Counted from the stretch's first letter, positions 7,812 to 16,350 are shown. The stretch is 64,000 bases of DNA from Streptomyces sp. Ag109_O5-1 (GCF_003814875.1 NZ_RKQF01000001.1:8308001-8372000); one strand, 5' to 3'. Made by a program: numbers and translations. Notes: generated by a model not told the origin, from the letters alone.

Positions 7812-9083
7812 CTAGGAGCAGAGATTCACGTGCCGGACGGCCAGGACGTGCCCCGCCGCGTCGATGAGGCGGCTGCGGGCGAGCTTTCCGCCGGTCACCG
7901 CGTTGGTGATCGCCGAGGCGATCGAGGACGTCTGGGAGCCGACATTGCTTCCCAGGTCGAACATGACCATGTCGGCACCGGAGCGAAGGGCCTGGACGGC
8001 GGCCGCGGGGATGGTGAAGCCGGCGCCTGAGATCGCCTTGGCGCTGAGCGAGTCGGTGACCACCAGCCCCTTGAAGCCCAGCTTGCCGCGCAGCTCGGAG
8101 CTGATCACGGTGGGCGACAGGCTCGCCGGATTGGTGCCCAGTCCCGGCACGATGTTGTTGGAGACCATGATGGCCGGGGCGCCGGCCTTGATGGCCGCGG
8201 TGAACGGCGGGATCCCCACCTTCTGCAGGGTGGACCAGGGCAGGGTGCGGGCGGGGCCGAAGTCGGAGTTGTAGGTGGAGCCGCCGAGGCCCGGGAAGTG
8301 CTTGACGACGGGTATCACGCCTCCGTCGCGCATCCCGTTCATGTACGCGACTCCGGCCTTGGAGACCACCGCGGTGTTGCCGCTGAAGGACCGCCATCCG
8401 TCGGGGTTGGTCTTGCTGGGGGCCACGTTCCTGCCGTCGACGTCGACCACCGGCGCGAGGTTCATGTTCACCTGGGCGGCCGCCATCTTCTTGGCCACCT
8501 TCGCGACGTTCTGCTGGATCTGGGCCGGGGTCCAGTGCGCGCCCATGTACGCGGCCCAGGGCAGGGATCCGACGAGGTTCGCCATGCGCTGGATGCCGCC
8601 GCCCTCCTCGTCCGTCATCACCAGCAGGCCCAGATGGCCCGGTACGTGGGACTTCAGGGTGGTCAGCCGGGAGCCGAGGTCGGACGGCGCCGCACTGCCG
8701 AACAGCACCACGCCGCCCGCACCGGCGCTCACCTCGGAGGTGGCGCCGGACACCGAGGTCTCCGACACCGGGACGGCGATGGTCAGCATGGCCAGCCGCT
8801 GGTTCGACCACCCGGCCAGCTTCGTGGCGTTGGTGCACGCGGCGGGGGTGGTGTCGGCGGCGGTGGTGGCCGCGGTGGTGGCGGTGCCGGTGGCGCCCGG
8901 TGTCAGGGACGACGGGGAGGTCCCGTCGGGTGTGGCGGGGGACTTGCCGGGGGCGCTGGAGTGCGGGGACGCCTGAGGGGCGCCCGTGCCGCAGCCTGCC
9001 AGGAGCATCGCCGCCATGACGGCGGCGGTGCCGGTGCTCAGTCTGCGTGCGGTAGTGCGGTCACGGTACGACGGGACATTCAT
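7812..9083 (-). CDS. Glycoside hydrolase family 3 lipoprotein (NagZ-related)
   Basis: A 423-residue exported lipoprotein with lipobox LAGCG (Cys near 30) and a Thr/Ala/Ser-rich linker, followed by the GH3 barrel. The VVTDSLSAKAI segment carries the likely Asp nucleophile. The general-acid loop reads KHFPGLGG...NSD where NagZ enzymes have KHFPGHGD...DSH, so the His of the usual dyad is missing. Family members release N-acetylglucosamine from cell-wall fragments; activity here is uncertain. The ATG at 9083 has GGAGG upstream. Confidence 0.85.
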   Translation of the reverse strand: MNVPSYRDRTTARRLSTGTAAVMAAMLLAGCGTGAPQASPHSSAPGKSPATPDGTSPSSLTPGATGTATTAATTAADTTPAACTNATKLAGWSNQRLAMLTIAVPVSETSVSGATSEVSAGAGGVVLFGSAAPSDLGSRLTTLKSHVPGHLGLLVMTDEEGGGIQRMANLVGSLPWAAYMGAHWTPAQIQQNVAKVAKKMAAAQVNMNLAPVVDVDGRNVAPSKTNPDGWRSFSGNTAVVSKAGVAYMNGMRDGGVIPVVKHFPGLGGSTYNSDFGPARTLPWSTLQKVGIPPFTAAIKAGAPAIMVSNNIVPGLGTNPASLSPTVISSELRGKLGFKGLVVTDSLSAKAISGAGFTIPAAAVQALRSGADMVMFDLGSNVGSQTSSIASAITNAVTGGKLARSRLIDAAGHVLAVRHVNLCS

Positions 9084-9432
9084 CGCCCGGCCTCCTTCCG
9101 GAAGACGCGACGGCGTCCGTCGCGCTGAGGGCCGTATGAACATGAGGTGGGCTTCTCGAAGCGTGGGATGCGCTCCGGTCCGAATTTGTTCGAAGGTCCG
9201 CGGTCGGCGTACCAACAGGATCTCGCGTTTCGGGGCCGGGCGGAAACCCGGCCGACCCGACCCTGGACCAGCTCGAGCCGGCCTGTCGGCCACTGTCGGA
9301 AGCGGTCCGGCCACCCAGCGAAGCCGGAGGCGGCGACGGGGTGCAGGCGGCCCGCGCGGCCGGACGGCACCTCCGCCGTTCGCAAAATCACTGGTGAGGG
9401 CCTATTCGTTCCCGCCCCTGGCTTACTTCAAC
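9084..9432. other. Intergenic region, no gene seen
   Basis: About 350 bases between the GH3 lipoprotein and the aldehyde dehydrogenase operator. I see no credible gene or RNA; it presumably holds the leftward promoter of the lipoprotein gene. The apparent frames crossing it lack starts with ribosome-binding sites. Confidence 0.5.
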
Positions 9433-9451
9433 TAGAACTGGTATCAGTTCT
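9433..9451 (+). promoter_or_regulatory. KstR-like operator before the aldehyde dehydrogenase
   Basis: TAGAACTGGTATCA matches the KstR consensus TNNAACNNGTTNNA with one mismatch. The wider sequence is an inverted repeat AGAACTG-GTAT-CAGTTCT (9434-9451), 32 bases before the start codon. Binding by the KstR-like protein encoded at 12155-12784 is an inference. Confidence 0.6.
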
Positions 9452-9482
9452 GAAACATCGTCAGGAAAGGTGGCGGGGCGCC

Positions 9483-10940
9483 ATGACCGAGTTCCTGGAA
9501 CACGGACAGCTGTTCATCGGCGGGGAGTTGACCGACCCTCTGGGCAAGGACGTCATCGAGGTGGTCTCCCCGCACACCGAGGAGGTCTTCGGGCGGGTGC
9601 CGCACGCCTCGCGGGAGGACGTGGACCGGGCGGTGGCCGTGGCGCGGCGGGCCTTCGACGAGGGGCCCTGGCCGCGGATGACGCTCGACGAGCGGATCGA
9701 GGTCGTCACCCGGATCAAGGACGCGATCGCCGTACGGCACGAGGAGATCGCCCGGGTGATCTCCTCCGAGAACGGCTCCCCCTACTCCTGGAGCGTCCTC
9801 GCGCAGGCGCTCGGCGCGATGATGGTCTGGGACGCGGCGATCAGGGTCGCGCGCGACTTCACGTACGAGGAGACGCGCGACGGGGTGCTGGGGAAGATCC
9901 TGGTGCGGCGGGAGCCGGTCGGGGTCGTGGCCGCCGTGGTGCCGTGGAACGTGCCCCAGTTCGTGGCCGCCGCCAAGCTCGCCCCCGCGCTGCTCACCGG
10001 CTGCACGGTGGTGCTCAAGCCGTCCCCGGAGTCGCCGCTGGACGCCTACATCCTCGGCGAGATCACCAAGGAGGCCGGGCTGCCGGACGGGGTCCTCTCC
10101 ATCCTCCCGGCCGACCGCGAGGTGAGCGAGTACCTCGTCGCCCACCCCGGCGTCGACAAGATCTCCTTCACCGGGTCCGTCGCGGCCGGCAGGCGCGTGA
10201 TGGAGGTCGCCGCGAAGAACCTCACCCGCGTGACCCTGGAGCTGGGTGGCAAGTCGGCGGCGGTCGTGCTGCCGGACGCGGACGTGGCCGCCTCCGTCGC
10301 CGGGATCGTCCCGGCGGCCTGGATGAACAACGGCCAGGCGTGCGTGGCCCAGACCCGCATCCTCGTCCCGCGCTCCCGCTACGACGAGTTCGCCGACGCC
10401 TTCGCGGCCGCGGCGAGTGCCCTGAAGGTCGGCGACCCGCTGGACCCGGCCACCCAGGTGGGCCCCCTGGTCGCCCGCCGCCAGCAGCAGCGGAACCTGG
10501 ACTACATCCGGATCGGCTTGGAGGAGGGCGCGAAGATCCTGACCGGCGGCGGCCGGCCGGCGGGCCTGGACAAGGGCTGGTACGTCGAACCGACCCTCTT
10601 CGGCGGCGTCGACAACTCGATGCGGATAGCGCGGGAGGAGATCTTCGGCCCGGTGATCTGTCTGCTCCCCTACGGCGACGAGTCCGAGGCCCTGAAGATC
10701 GCGAACGACTCGGACTACGGGCTGAGCGGAAGCGTGTGGACGGCCGACGTGGAGCACGGCATCGAGGTCGCGAGGAAGGTGCGCACGGGGACCTACTCCG
10801 TGAACACCTTCAGCCTCGACATGCTCGGTCCGTTCGGCGGCTACAAGAACTCCGGTCTGGGGCGGGAGTTCGGGCCCGAGGGGTACGGCGAGTTCCTCGA
10901 ACACAAGATGATCCACCTGCCGGCCGGCTGGGAGGGCTGA
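9483..10940 (+). CDS. NAD(P)-dependent aldehyde dehydrogenase
   Basis: A 485-residue aldehyde dehydrogenase with all catalytic features: the general base Glu in ELGGKS (about 253), the nucleophile Cys in NNGQACVAQ (about 287), and the C-terminal EEIFGPV and PFGGYKNSG motifs. It oxidises an aldehyde to an acid. The KstR-like operator upstream and the coupled ferredoxin gene suggest oxidation of a P450-generated aldehyde, perhaps in sterol side-chain breakdown (inference; mycobacterial Rv0768/Rv0763c is a similar pairing). A purine run AGGAAAGG precedes the ATG. Confidence 0.93.
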   Translation: MTEFLEHGQLFIGGELTDPLGKDVIEVVSPHTEEVFGRVPHASREDVDRAVAVARRAFDEGPWPRMTLDERIEVVTRIKDAIAVRHEEIARVISSENGSPYSWSVLAQALGAMMVWDAAIRVARDFTYEETRDGVLGKILVRREPVGVVAAVVPWNVPQFVAAAKLAPALLTGCTVVLKPSPESPLDAYILGEITKEAGLPDGVLSILPADREVSEYLVAHPGVDKISFTGSVAAGRRVMEVAAKNLTRVTLELGGKSAAVVLPDADVAASVAGIVPAAWMNNGQACVAQTRILVPRSRYDEFADAFAAAASALKVGDPLDPATQVGPLVARRQQQRNLDYIRIGLEEGAKILTGGGRPAGLDKGWYVEPTLFGGVDNSMRIAREEIFGPVICLLPYGDESEALKIANDSDYGLSGSVWTADVEHGIEVARKVRTGTYSVNTFSLDMLGPFGGYKNSGLGREFGPEGYGEFLEHKMIHLPAGWEG

Positions 10941-10946
10941 GCGGCC

Positions 10947-11180
10947 ATGGGGGACCGCTGGCACGTCGAGGTCGACCGGTCGATCTGCATCGGCTCGGCC
11001 CAGTGCGTCCACCGCGCCACCGGGGCCTTCCGCCTCGACTCCGCCATGCAGTCCCACCCCGTGGACCCGGAGACGGACGCCAACGGCAGGATCCTCGACG
11101 CGGCGGAGAACTGCCCGGTGGAGGCGATCGCGATCACCCTGCTGGGAAGCGGGGAGCCGGTGTTCCCGCCCGAGGACTGA
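10947..11180 (+). CDS. [3Fe-4S]-type ferredoxin for a cytochrome P450
   Basis: A 77-residue ferredoxin with CIGSAQC followed by a distant CPVEAI, the C-x5-C...C-P pattern of actinobacterial P450 ferredoxins; only three cluster cysteines are present. It passes electrons to a P450. No P450 gene lies in the window, so its partner is elsewhere. It is seven bases after the aldehyde dehydrogenase and probably cotranscribed under the same KstR-like site. Confidence 0.9.
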   Translation: MGDRWHVEVDRSICIGSAQCVHRATGAFRLDSAMQSHPVDPETDANGRILDAAENCPVEAIAITLLGSGEPVFPPED

Positions 11181-11207
11181 GGACCGAGGACTGAGGACCG
11201 AGGACTA
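11172..11207. repeat. Short tandem repeat GAGGACTGAGGACC
   Basis: A 14-base unit is repeated about two and a half times across the end of the ferredoxin gene and the stop of the convergent gene. It is probably replication slippage. Confidence 0.8.
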
Positions 11208-11831
11208 CCGGGGTTGGAGAGCGGCGAACAGGGCGTGGGCGCGGCTGCCGTCCGGCCGCTCCCACGCCCCGCTGACCTGCCCGACCGCGCCGTCGGGCGG
11301 TGTCGAGCCGGGGGTCAGTACCCGCTGCAGCCGTAGCACCAGGCCCGCGTCCGGCACGGTGAACTCGGTGCTCTCGTCGGTGTCGACGGGGGCGCCGAGG
11401 CCGGGGACGGGGCCCTGACCGGCGTAGGAGCGGACGACCTCCCGGTCGGGGGTGTCGGTGATGCTCTGCGCCTGTGCCTCGGTGCGCCCCTCGATCAGGG
11501 CGAGCAACCCGGCCGTCAGCACCGGGTCGTGGCAGCCGTCGTAGGCCCAGCGCGGACCGAGCACACCGTGCTCCATGGTGCCGACGAGGGCGTGCTCGGC
11601 GCCGTCGAGCGGGGCGCCGCGGTACGTGAGCGGCACGAGGTACGCCCCCGACTCATCGGTGACGACCATGAACTCGATCCCGACCTCGCCCTCCGGGTCG
11701 TCCAGCCGGAATCCGCCGGCCTTCACCAACTCCGGGGCGGCGGAGCCGTGGTACCAGGGACGCGTCGGGAGCCAGGCGGCGAGCAGTTCGACCTTGGTGG
11801 GCTTGAGGGTGGTGCGGTGGATGAGTGCCAT
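11205..11831 (-). CDS. Maltokinase N-terminal cap-like domain protein
   Basis: A 208-residue protein beginning MALIHRTTLKPTK and carrying LLAAWLPTRPWYHG, which resembles the N-terminal cap of maltokinase (Pep2); the kinase domain is absent. Such stand-alone proteins are common in actinomycetes and of unknown role. I prefer ATG 11831 over a start 14 codons upstream because the homologous-looking sequence starts there, though no clear Shine-Dalgarno is seen. Confidence 0.7.
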   Translation of the reverse strand: MALIHRTTLKPTKVELLAAWLPTRPWYHGSAAPELVKAGGFRLDDPEGEVGIEFMVVTDESGAYLVPLTYRGAPLDGAEHALVGTMEHGVLGPRWAYDGCHDPVLTAGLLALIEGRTEAQAQSITDTPDREVVRSYAGQGPVPGLGAPVDTDESTEFTVPDAGLVLRLQRVLTPGSTPPDGAVGQVSGAWERPDGSRAHALFAALQPR

Positions 11832-11923
11832 GGGGGAGATTCTGCGATCAGGCGCGGGTGCCCCGCCAGGCACTTTCCCGTGCCCGGTATCAGGAAAAGA
11901 AGAAAAAATCCAGCCCTGGGGTA

Positions 11924-11951
11924 TTGTCTTCCGCTTCGCCCGTTCTATGCT
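11924..11951 (+). promoter_or_regulatory. Promoter for the TPP riboswitch transcript
   Basis: TTGTCT and TATGCT are separated by 16 bases, in an unusually AT-rich patch. A small palindrome GCTG-GTAT-CAGC (11949-11960) overlaps the start region and shares TGGTATCAG with the operator at 9439. Confidence 0.5.
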
Positions 11952-12024
11952 GGTATCAGCCTACGAGGCGAGTGAGGGAGTCCGAGCGGAGTAGCCGACT
12001 CTGGCGTGACGCAGATGCAGAAGC

Positions 12025-12135
12025 ATCCGCCGGTGCCGACGTCGACGGTCGGGCTGAGAGGCCGGAAGGCAGTAGCAAGGCCCGACGGCGACCCCCATTA
12101 CCTGATCCGGACCATGCCGGCGAAGGGAACCCGTC
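12025..12135 (+). promoter_or_regulatory. TPP (thiamin pyrophosphate) riboswitch, orphan
   Basis: The THI-box elements are in order: hairpin P3 (12036-12052), CTGAGA (12054-12059), ACCTGATCCGG (12100-12110) and ACCATGCCGGCGAAGGGAA (12111-12129). These match the TPP aptamer core closely. The next gene in this direction is a glycosyltransferase 870 bases away. The riboswitch instead points into the 3' end of the opposite-strand kstR-like gene. The P2 helix looks weak. It may be a relic of a lost thiamin gene or drive a short antisense RNA. Confidence 0.85.
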
Positions 12136-12154
12136 TCGTAGGTCTTTTGCGTGC

Positions 12155-12784
12155 CTATTTCTTCTCGTCCGGCTCCGTGAGGTCGATCAGGCGGCACACC
12201 GTCTCGATGTCGATCTTCACCTGGGCGATGGAGGCGCGGCCCGAGAGCCAGGTGATCAGGGCCGAGTGCCAGGTGTGCTCGATGACGCGGACGGCGGAGA
12301 GCTGGGCGGGGGTGGGGTCGGTCAGGCCCATCGCGTCCAGGATGATCGCCGTCGTCTGCCGGGAGACCTGGTCGACCTCGGGCGAGACGCTGCGGTCGGC
12401 GAAGGTGAGGGCCCGGACCATCGCGTCGGCCAGGTGCGGCTCGCGCTGCAGGGCCCGGAAGGCCCGCATCAGGGTCTCGGCGACCCGCTCGGACGCCGTC
12501 TCGCCCGCCGGCGGCTTCTTGCGCAGCGTGCCGTGCATGTGCTCCAGCTGGTCCTGCATGGTGGCCACCAGCAGGTGGACCTTGGACGGGAAGTAGCGGT
12601 AGAGCGTGCCCAGGGCCACCTGGGAGGACTCGGCCACCTCGCGCATCTGCACCGCGTCGAAACCGCCCCGGCTGGCCAGCTGCGCGCTCGCGTGCAGGAT
12701 CCGGCGGCGCCGGGCCTCCTGGCGCTCCGTGAGCGGCGGGGAGGCTGGTCGGGCGCTGATGTCCACCTTGGCTTCCACAGGCAT
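12155..12784 (-). CDS. TetR-family repressor resembling KstR
   Basis: A 209-residue TetR regulator. The HTH segment (about 24-68) contains AVQMREVA and GTLYRYFPSKVHLLV, very close to what I recall of mycobacterial KstR (Rv3574), which represses sterol catabolism genes and is released by steroid acyl-CoA. KstR boxes matching TNNAACNNGTTNNA occur at 12937, 23815 and 32271, and one with a single mismatch at 9433. The genes behind them fit side-chain beta-oxidation. The ligand in this organism is an inference. Confidence 0.85.
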   Translation of the reverse strand: MPVEAKVDISARPASPPLTERQEARRRRILHASAQLASRGGFDAVQMREVAESSQVALGTLYRYFPSKVHLLVATMQDQLEHMHGTLRKKPPAGETASERVAETLMRAFRALQREPHLADAMVRALTFADRSVSPEVDQVSRQTTAIILDAMGLTDPTPAQLSAVRVIEHTWHSALITWLSGRASIAQVKIDIETVCRLIDLTEPDEKK

Positions 12785-12850
12785 GGGTCCCGTCCGTGAC
12801 AGTCGGTGAGGGCAGTGCTCAGGGCGAGTGATCAGACAGCATGGCAGGGG

Positions 12851-12868
12851 TTCGCGCCGTGGCGCGAA
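12851..12868. promoter_or_regulatory. Perfect inverted repeat upstream of the kstR-like gene
   Basis: TTCGCGCC-GT-GGCGCGAA is a perfect 8-base palindrome between the kstR-like start and the glycosyltransferase operon. It could be an operator or a terminator-like hairpin; nothing decides between them. Confidence 0.35.
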
Positions 12869-12936
12869 TCACCTGATCCACTGCTCACTCCGCTCCTACC
12901 TGCCGGTAGATTCAGAGCCTCTTGAACGATCAAGTC

Positions 12937-12950
12937 TGAAACTTGTTCTA
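12937..12950. promoter_or_regulatory. KstR-like box in the kstR/glycosyltransferase intergenic region
   Basis: TGAAACTTGTTCTA fits TNNAACNNGTTNNA exactly. It is 153 bases before the kstR-like start and 55 before the GTG at 13005, so it could serve autoregulation, control of the GT operon, or both. A second palindrome CTTGA-ACGA-TCAAG (12921-12934) lies beside it. Confidence 0.65.
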
Positions 12951-13004
12951 GATTAGCGTCCCGGCGTAATCTCGCGGGAAAGTGCAGGGAGAAGGGGGCC
13001 CGGA

Positions 13005-14399
13005 GTGACCGCTGAGGCCAGGCGGGCGGGTACCAAGGACGAACCCGCCGCCGACGGCGAGCGACCGCTCGACATCGCGCTCCTCACCTATAAAGGGAAC
13101 CCGTTCTGCGGCGGCCAGGGCGTCTATGTACGGCACCTGTCGCGCGAGCTGGCCCGGCTGGGCCACCGGGTCGAGGTCATCGGCTCACAGCCGTATCCCG
13201 TCCTCGACGAGGGGTACCCCGCACTCACCCTCACCGAGCTGCCCAGCCTCGACCTGTACCGCTCCCCGGACCCCTTCCGGACCCCGAAGCGCGACGAGTA
13301 CCGGGACTGGATCGACGCGCTCGAAGTGGCGACCATGTGGACCGGCGGCTTCCCCGAGCCGCTGACCTTCTCCCTCCGCGCCCGCCGCCATCTGCGCGCC
13401 CGCGCCGGGGAGTTCGACGTCATCCACGACAACCAGACCCTCGGGTACGGCCTGTTGGGTGACGTCGGTGCGCCGCTCGTCACCACCATCCACCACCCCA
13501 TCACCGTGGACCGGCAGTTGGAGCTGGATGCGGCCGAGGGATGGCAGCGCCGTTACTCCGTACGGCGCTGGTACGCCTTCACCCGGATGCAGAAGCGGGT
13601 CGCCCGCCGGCTGCCCTCCGTGCTCACCGTCTCCGGCACCTCCCGCCAGGAGATCGTCGACCATCTCGGCGTCCGTGACGACCGCATCCACGTCGTCCAC
13701 ATCGGCGCCGACACCGACCTCTTCGCGCCGAATCCCGCCGTGCCCCAGGTGCCCGGCCGGATCGTCACCACCTCCAGCGCGGACGTCCCCCTCAAGGGGC
13801 TGGTGTACCTCGTCGAGGCCCTCGCCAAGGTACGGACCGAGCACCCCGCCGCCCACCTCGTGGTCGTCGGCAAGCGGCCCGTCGAGGGGCCCGTCGCCCA
13901 GGCCGTGGAGCGCTACGGCCTCGACGGCGCCGTCGAGTTCGTGAAGGGCATCTCCGACGCCGAACTCGTCGACCTGGTCCGTTCGGCCGAGGTCGCCTGC
14001 GTGCCCTCGCTCTACGAGGGCTTCTCGCTGCCCGCCGCCGAGGCCATGGCGACCGGCACCCCGCTGGTCGCGACGACCGGCGGCGCCATCCCCGAGGTCG
14101 CCGGACGCGACGGCGAGACCTGCCTGGCCGTACCGCCGGGCGACGCGGGGGCGCTGGCCGCCGGGCTCGGCCGCCTGCTGGGCGACCCGGAGCTGCGGGT
14201 CCGGCTCGGCCAGGCGGGCCGTGAGCGGGTGCTGCGGCACTTCACCTGGGCCCGCGCCGCGGAGGGCACGGTGGCCCGCTACCGCGAGGCGATCGCCGGC
14301 CCTGCCGGGGAGCGTTCCGCGCCCACGACTCCGGGCCGCCCCGCGGCCACCCCCCTCGTAGACGTCGCTTCCACTCCCGAAAGCAGGGCCACGTGCTGA
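13005..14399 (+). CDS. GT4-family glycosyltransferase
   Basis: A 464-residue retaining glycosyltransferase. The N-terminal Rossmann half shows CGGQGVYVRHLSREL (acceptor side). The C-terminal half carries the nucleotide-sugar motif EGFSLPAAEAMATGTP, with the two Glu of the EX7E pattern. Cytoplasmic sugar transfer to a lipid or small acceptor is likely; donor and acceptor are unknown. The GTG start is followed by a basic, disordered leader of about 25 residues. It is first in a tightly coupled three-gene operon. Confidence 0.88.
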   Translation: MTAEARRAGTKDEPAADGERPLDIALLTYKGNPFCGGQGVYVRHLSRELARLGHRVEVIGSQPYPVLDEGYPALTLTELPSLDLYRSPDPFRTPKRDEYRDWIDALEVATMWTGGFPEPLTFSLRARRHLRARAGEFDVIHDNQTLGYGLLGDVGAPLVTTIHHPITVDRQLELDAAEGWQRRYSVRRWYAFTRMQKRVARRLPSVLTVSGTSRQEIVDHLGVRDDRIHVVHIGADTDLFAPNPAVPQVPGRIVTTSSADVPLKGLVYLVEALAKVRTEHPAAHLVVVGKRPVEGPVAQAVERYGLDGAVEFVKGISDAELVDLVRSAEVACVPSLYEGFSLPAAEAMATGTPLVATTGGAIPEVAGRDGETCLAVPPGDAGALAAGLGRLLGDPELRVRLGQAGRERVLRHFTWARAAEGTVARYREAIAGPAGERSAPTTPGRPAATPLVDVASTPESRATC

Positions 14400-15172
14400 C
14401 CGTCGACTTCTCCCGGTTCCCGCTCGCCCCGGGCGACCGAGTCCTGGACCTCGGCTGCGGAGCCGGCCGCCACGCCTTCGAGTGTTACCGGCGTGGCGCC
14501 CAGGTCGTGGCCCTCGACCAGAACGCCGAGGAGATCCGCGAGGTCGCCAAGTGGTTCGCGGCGATGAAGGAGGCCGGCGAGGCCCCGGCGGGCGCCACCG
14601 CGACGGCCATGGAGGGCGACGCCCTCGCCCTGCCGTTCCCCGACGAGTCCTTCGACGTCGTCATCATCTCCGAGGTCATGGAGCACATCCCCGACGACAA
14701 GGGCGTGCTCGCCGAGATGGTGCGGGTGCTCAGGCCCGGCGGGCGGATAGCGGTCACCGTGCCGCGTTACGGCCCCGAGAAGGTCTGCTGGGCGCTCTCC
14801 GACGCCTACCACGAGGTCGAGGGCGGGCACATCCGCATCTACAAGGCCGACGAGCTGGTCGGGAAGATCAAGGAAGCCGGTCTGCGGCCGTACGGCTCCC
14901 ACCACGCACACGCGCTGCACTCGCCGTACTGGTGGCTGAAGTGCGCGTTCGGCGTCGACAACGACAAGGCGCTGCCGGTGCGGGCGTACCACAAGCTGCT
15001 GGTCTGGGACATCATGAAGAAGCCGCTGGCCACGCGGGTCGCCGAACAGGCGCTGAACCCGGTCATGGGCAAGAGCTTCGTCGTCTACGCGACCAAGCCG
15101 CACCTGCCCGCGGTGTCGGAGAAGGCCGACAAGGCCGGCGAGGCCGAGAAGACCGAGGTGGCCGCCAAGTGA
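14393..15172 (+). CDS. Class I SAM-dependent methyltransferase
   Basis: A 259-residue enzyme with motif I VLDLGCGAGRHAFE, post-I acidic VALDQN, and motif GGRIAVTVPRYGPE. Its substrate is unknown, presumably the product of the upstream glycosyltransferase. The GTG start overlaps the upstream stop by seven bases. The C-terminal 20 residues are a charged Lys/Glu/Ala tail. Confidence 0.87.
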   Translation: MLTVDFSRFPLAPGDRVLDLGCGAGRHAFECYRRGAQVVALDQNAEEIREVAKWFAAMKEAGEAPAGATATAMEGDALALPFPDESFDVVIISEVMEHIPDDKGVLAEMVRVLRPGGRIAVTVPRYGPEKVCWALSDAYHEVEGGHIRIYKADELVGKIKEAGLRPYGSHHAHALHSPYWWLKCAFGVDNDKALPVRAYHKLLVWDIMKKPLATRVAEQALNPVMGKSFVVYATKPHLPAVSEKADKAGEAEKTEVAAK

Positions 15173-16239
15173 CCACCCCCCGGACAGAACACCTCGTCCT
15201 GCCCGGGGTCCTCACCGCCGAGCAGGCCGCCGCGACCGTCCGCGGCATCCTCGCCGTGCAGCGGGAGGACGGCGCGATCCCGTGGTTCCGGGGGCACCAC
15301 CTCGACCCCTGGGACCACACCGAGGCCGCCATGGCCCTGGACGCGGCCGGCGAGCACGAGGCCGCCGAGCGGGCGTACAGCTGGCTCGCCCGGCACCAGA
15401 ACGAGGACGGCTCCTGGTACGCGGCCTACGCCGACGGCGCACACGACGACGTCACCGACCGCGCCCGCGAGTCCAACTTCGTCGCCTACATAGCCGTCGG
15501 CGTCTGGCACCACTACCTGTCCACCGGCGACGACACGTTCCTCGACCGGATGTGGCCCGCCGTCTACGCGGCCGTCGAGTGGGTGCTGCGGCTCCAGCAG
15601 CCGGGCGGTGAGATCGGCTGGCGCCGCGACGACGACGGCACGCCGACCGACGACGCGCTGCTGACCGGGAGTTCGTCGATCCACCACGCGCTGCGCTGTG
15701 CGCTCGCCATCGCCGAGCAGCGCGAAGAGCCGCAGCCCGACTGGGAGTTGGCGGTGGGCGCGTTGCGGCACGCGATACGGCGGCACCCGGAGCGGTTCCT
15801 CGACAAGGACCGGTACTCGATGGACTGGTACTACCCGGTCCTCGGCGGGGCGTTGACCGGTGCGGAGGCGGGCGCGCGGATCGACAAGGACTGGGACCGG
15901 TTCGTCGTGCCCGGGTTCGGGGTGCGGTGTGTCGTCCCCAACCCGTGGGTGACGGGCGGGGAGTCGGCGGAGCTGGCGCTGGCACTGTGGGCGGTCGGAG
16001 AGTCCGACCGGGCGCTGGAGATCCTCCAGTCCATCCAGCATCTGCGGGACGCCGAGTCGGGGCTGTACTGGACCGGGTACGTCTTCGAGGACGACGCGGT
16101 CTGGCCGAGGGAACTGACGACTTGGACGGCGGGGTCGTTGTTGCTGGCGGTTGCCGCGCTCGGGGGGCATGACGCGACGTGTGCGGTGTTCGGGGGCGAG
16201 CAGCTTCCTTCGGGGCTTGAGGTGGATTGTTGCGCCTAG
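15169..16239 (+). CDS. Alpha/alpha-toroid protein (prenyltransferase/glucoamylase-like)
   Basis: A 356-residue protein of repeated helix pairs, including RGHHLDPWDHTEAAMAL, WLARHQNEDGSWYAAY and WTAGSLLLAVAAL. It is often labelled prenyltransferase, but no DDxD motif is seen, and the acidic/aromatic pattern also resembles glycan-active toroids. The GTG start overlaps the methyltransferase stop (GTGA). A role with the glycosyltransferase and methyltransferase in making one glycoconjugate is an inference. Confidence 0.8.
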   Translation: MTTPRTEHLVLPGVLTAEQAAATVRGILAVQREDGAIPWFRGHHLDPWDHTEAAMALDAAGEHEAAERAYSWLARHQNEDGSWYAAYADGAHDDVTDRARESNFVAYIAVGVWHHYLSTGDDTFLDRMWPAVYAAVEWVLRLQQPGGEIGWRRDDDGTPTDDALLTGSSSIHHALRCALAIAEQREEPQPDWELAVGALRHAIRRHPERFLDKDRYSMDWYYPVLGGALTGAEAGARIDKDWDRFVVPGFGVRCVVPNPWVTGGESAELALALWAVGESDRALEILQSIQHLRDAESGLYWTGYVFEDDAVWPRELTTWTAGSLLLAVAALGGHDATCAVFGGEQLPSGLEVDCCA

Positions 16240-16279
16240 TGGGGTGGGGGGTCTGTGCGATGGCGGGTGCGGCGCCGTC

Positions 16280-16350
16280 GGGGCTGGTCGCGCAGTCCCT
16301 CCCCCAGCCTTCGGCCGGGGGTACCCCCAGCGCCCCTTCGGGGGCGCTGG
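16280..16350. terminator. Repeat copy D with bidirectional terminator hairpins
   Basis: GGGGCTGGTCGCGCAGT (16280-16296) is the reverse complement of the tail of the dispersed repeat. It is interrupted by a second GC hairpin, and then CCAGCGCCCC-TTCG-GGGGCGCTGG (16327-16350) forms a strong stem. It lies between convergent genes and should stop transcription both ways. Confidence 0.7.

Noticed and set aside
9444..11057. Long minus-strand frame opposite the aldehyde dehydrogenase
   Set aside because: It is a GC-frame shadow; the dehydrogenase is unambiguous.
11949..11960. Palindrome GCTGGTATCAGC as a fifth KstR-like box
   Set aside because: It shares TGGTATCAG with the operator at 9433 but lacks the AAC/GTT core of the consensus.
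12006..12596. Plus-strand frame behind the TPP riboswitch as its target gene
   Set aside because: It begins inside the aptamer, lacks a ribosome-binding site and is antisense to the kstR-like gene with no recognisable domain.
15169..16239. Squalene-hopene cyclase or prenyltransferase activity for the toroid protein
   Set aside because: No DXDD, DDxD or QW repeats of cyclases are seen; only the general fold can be supported.
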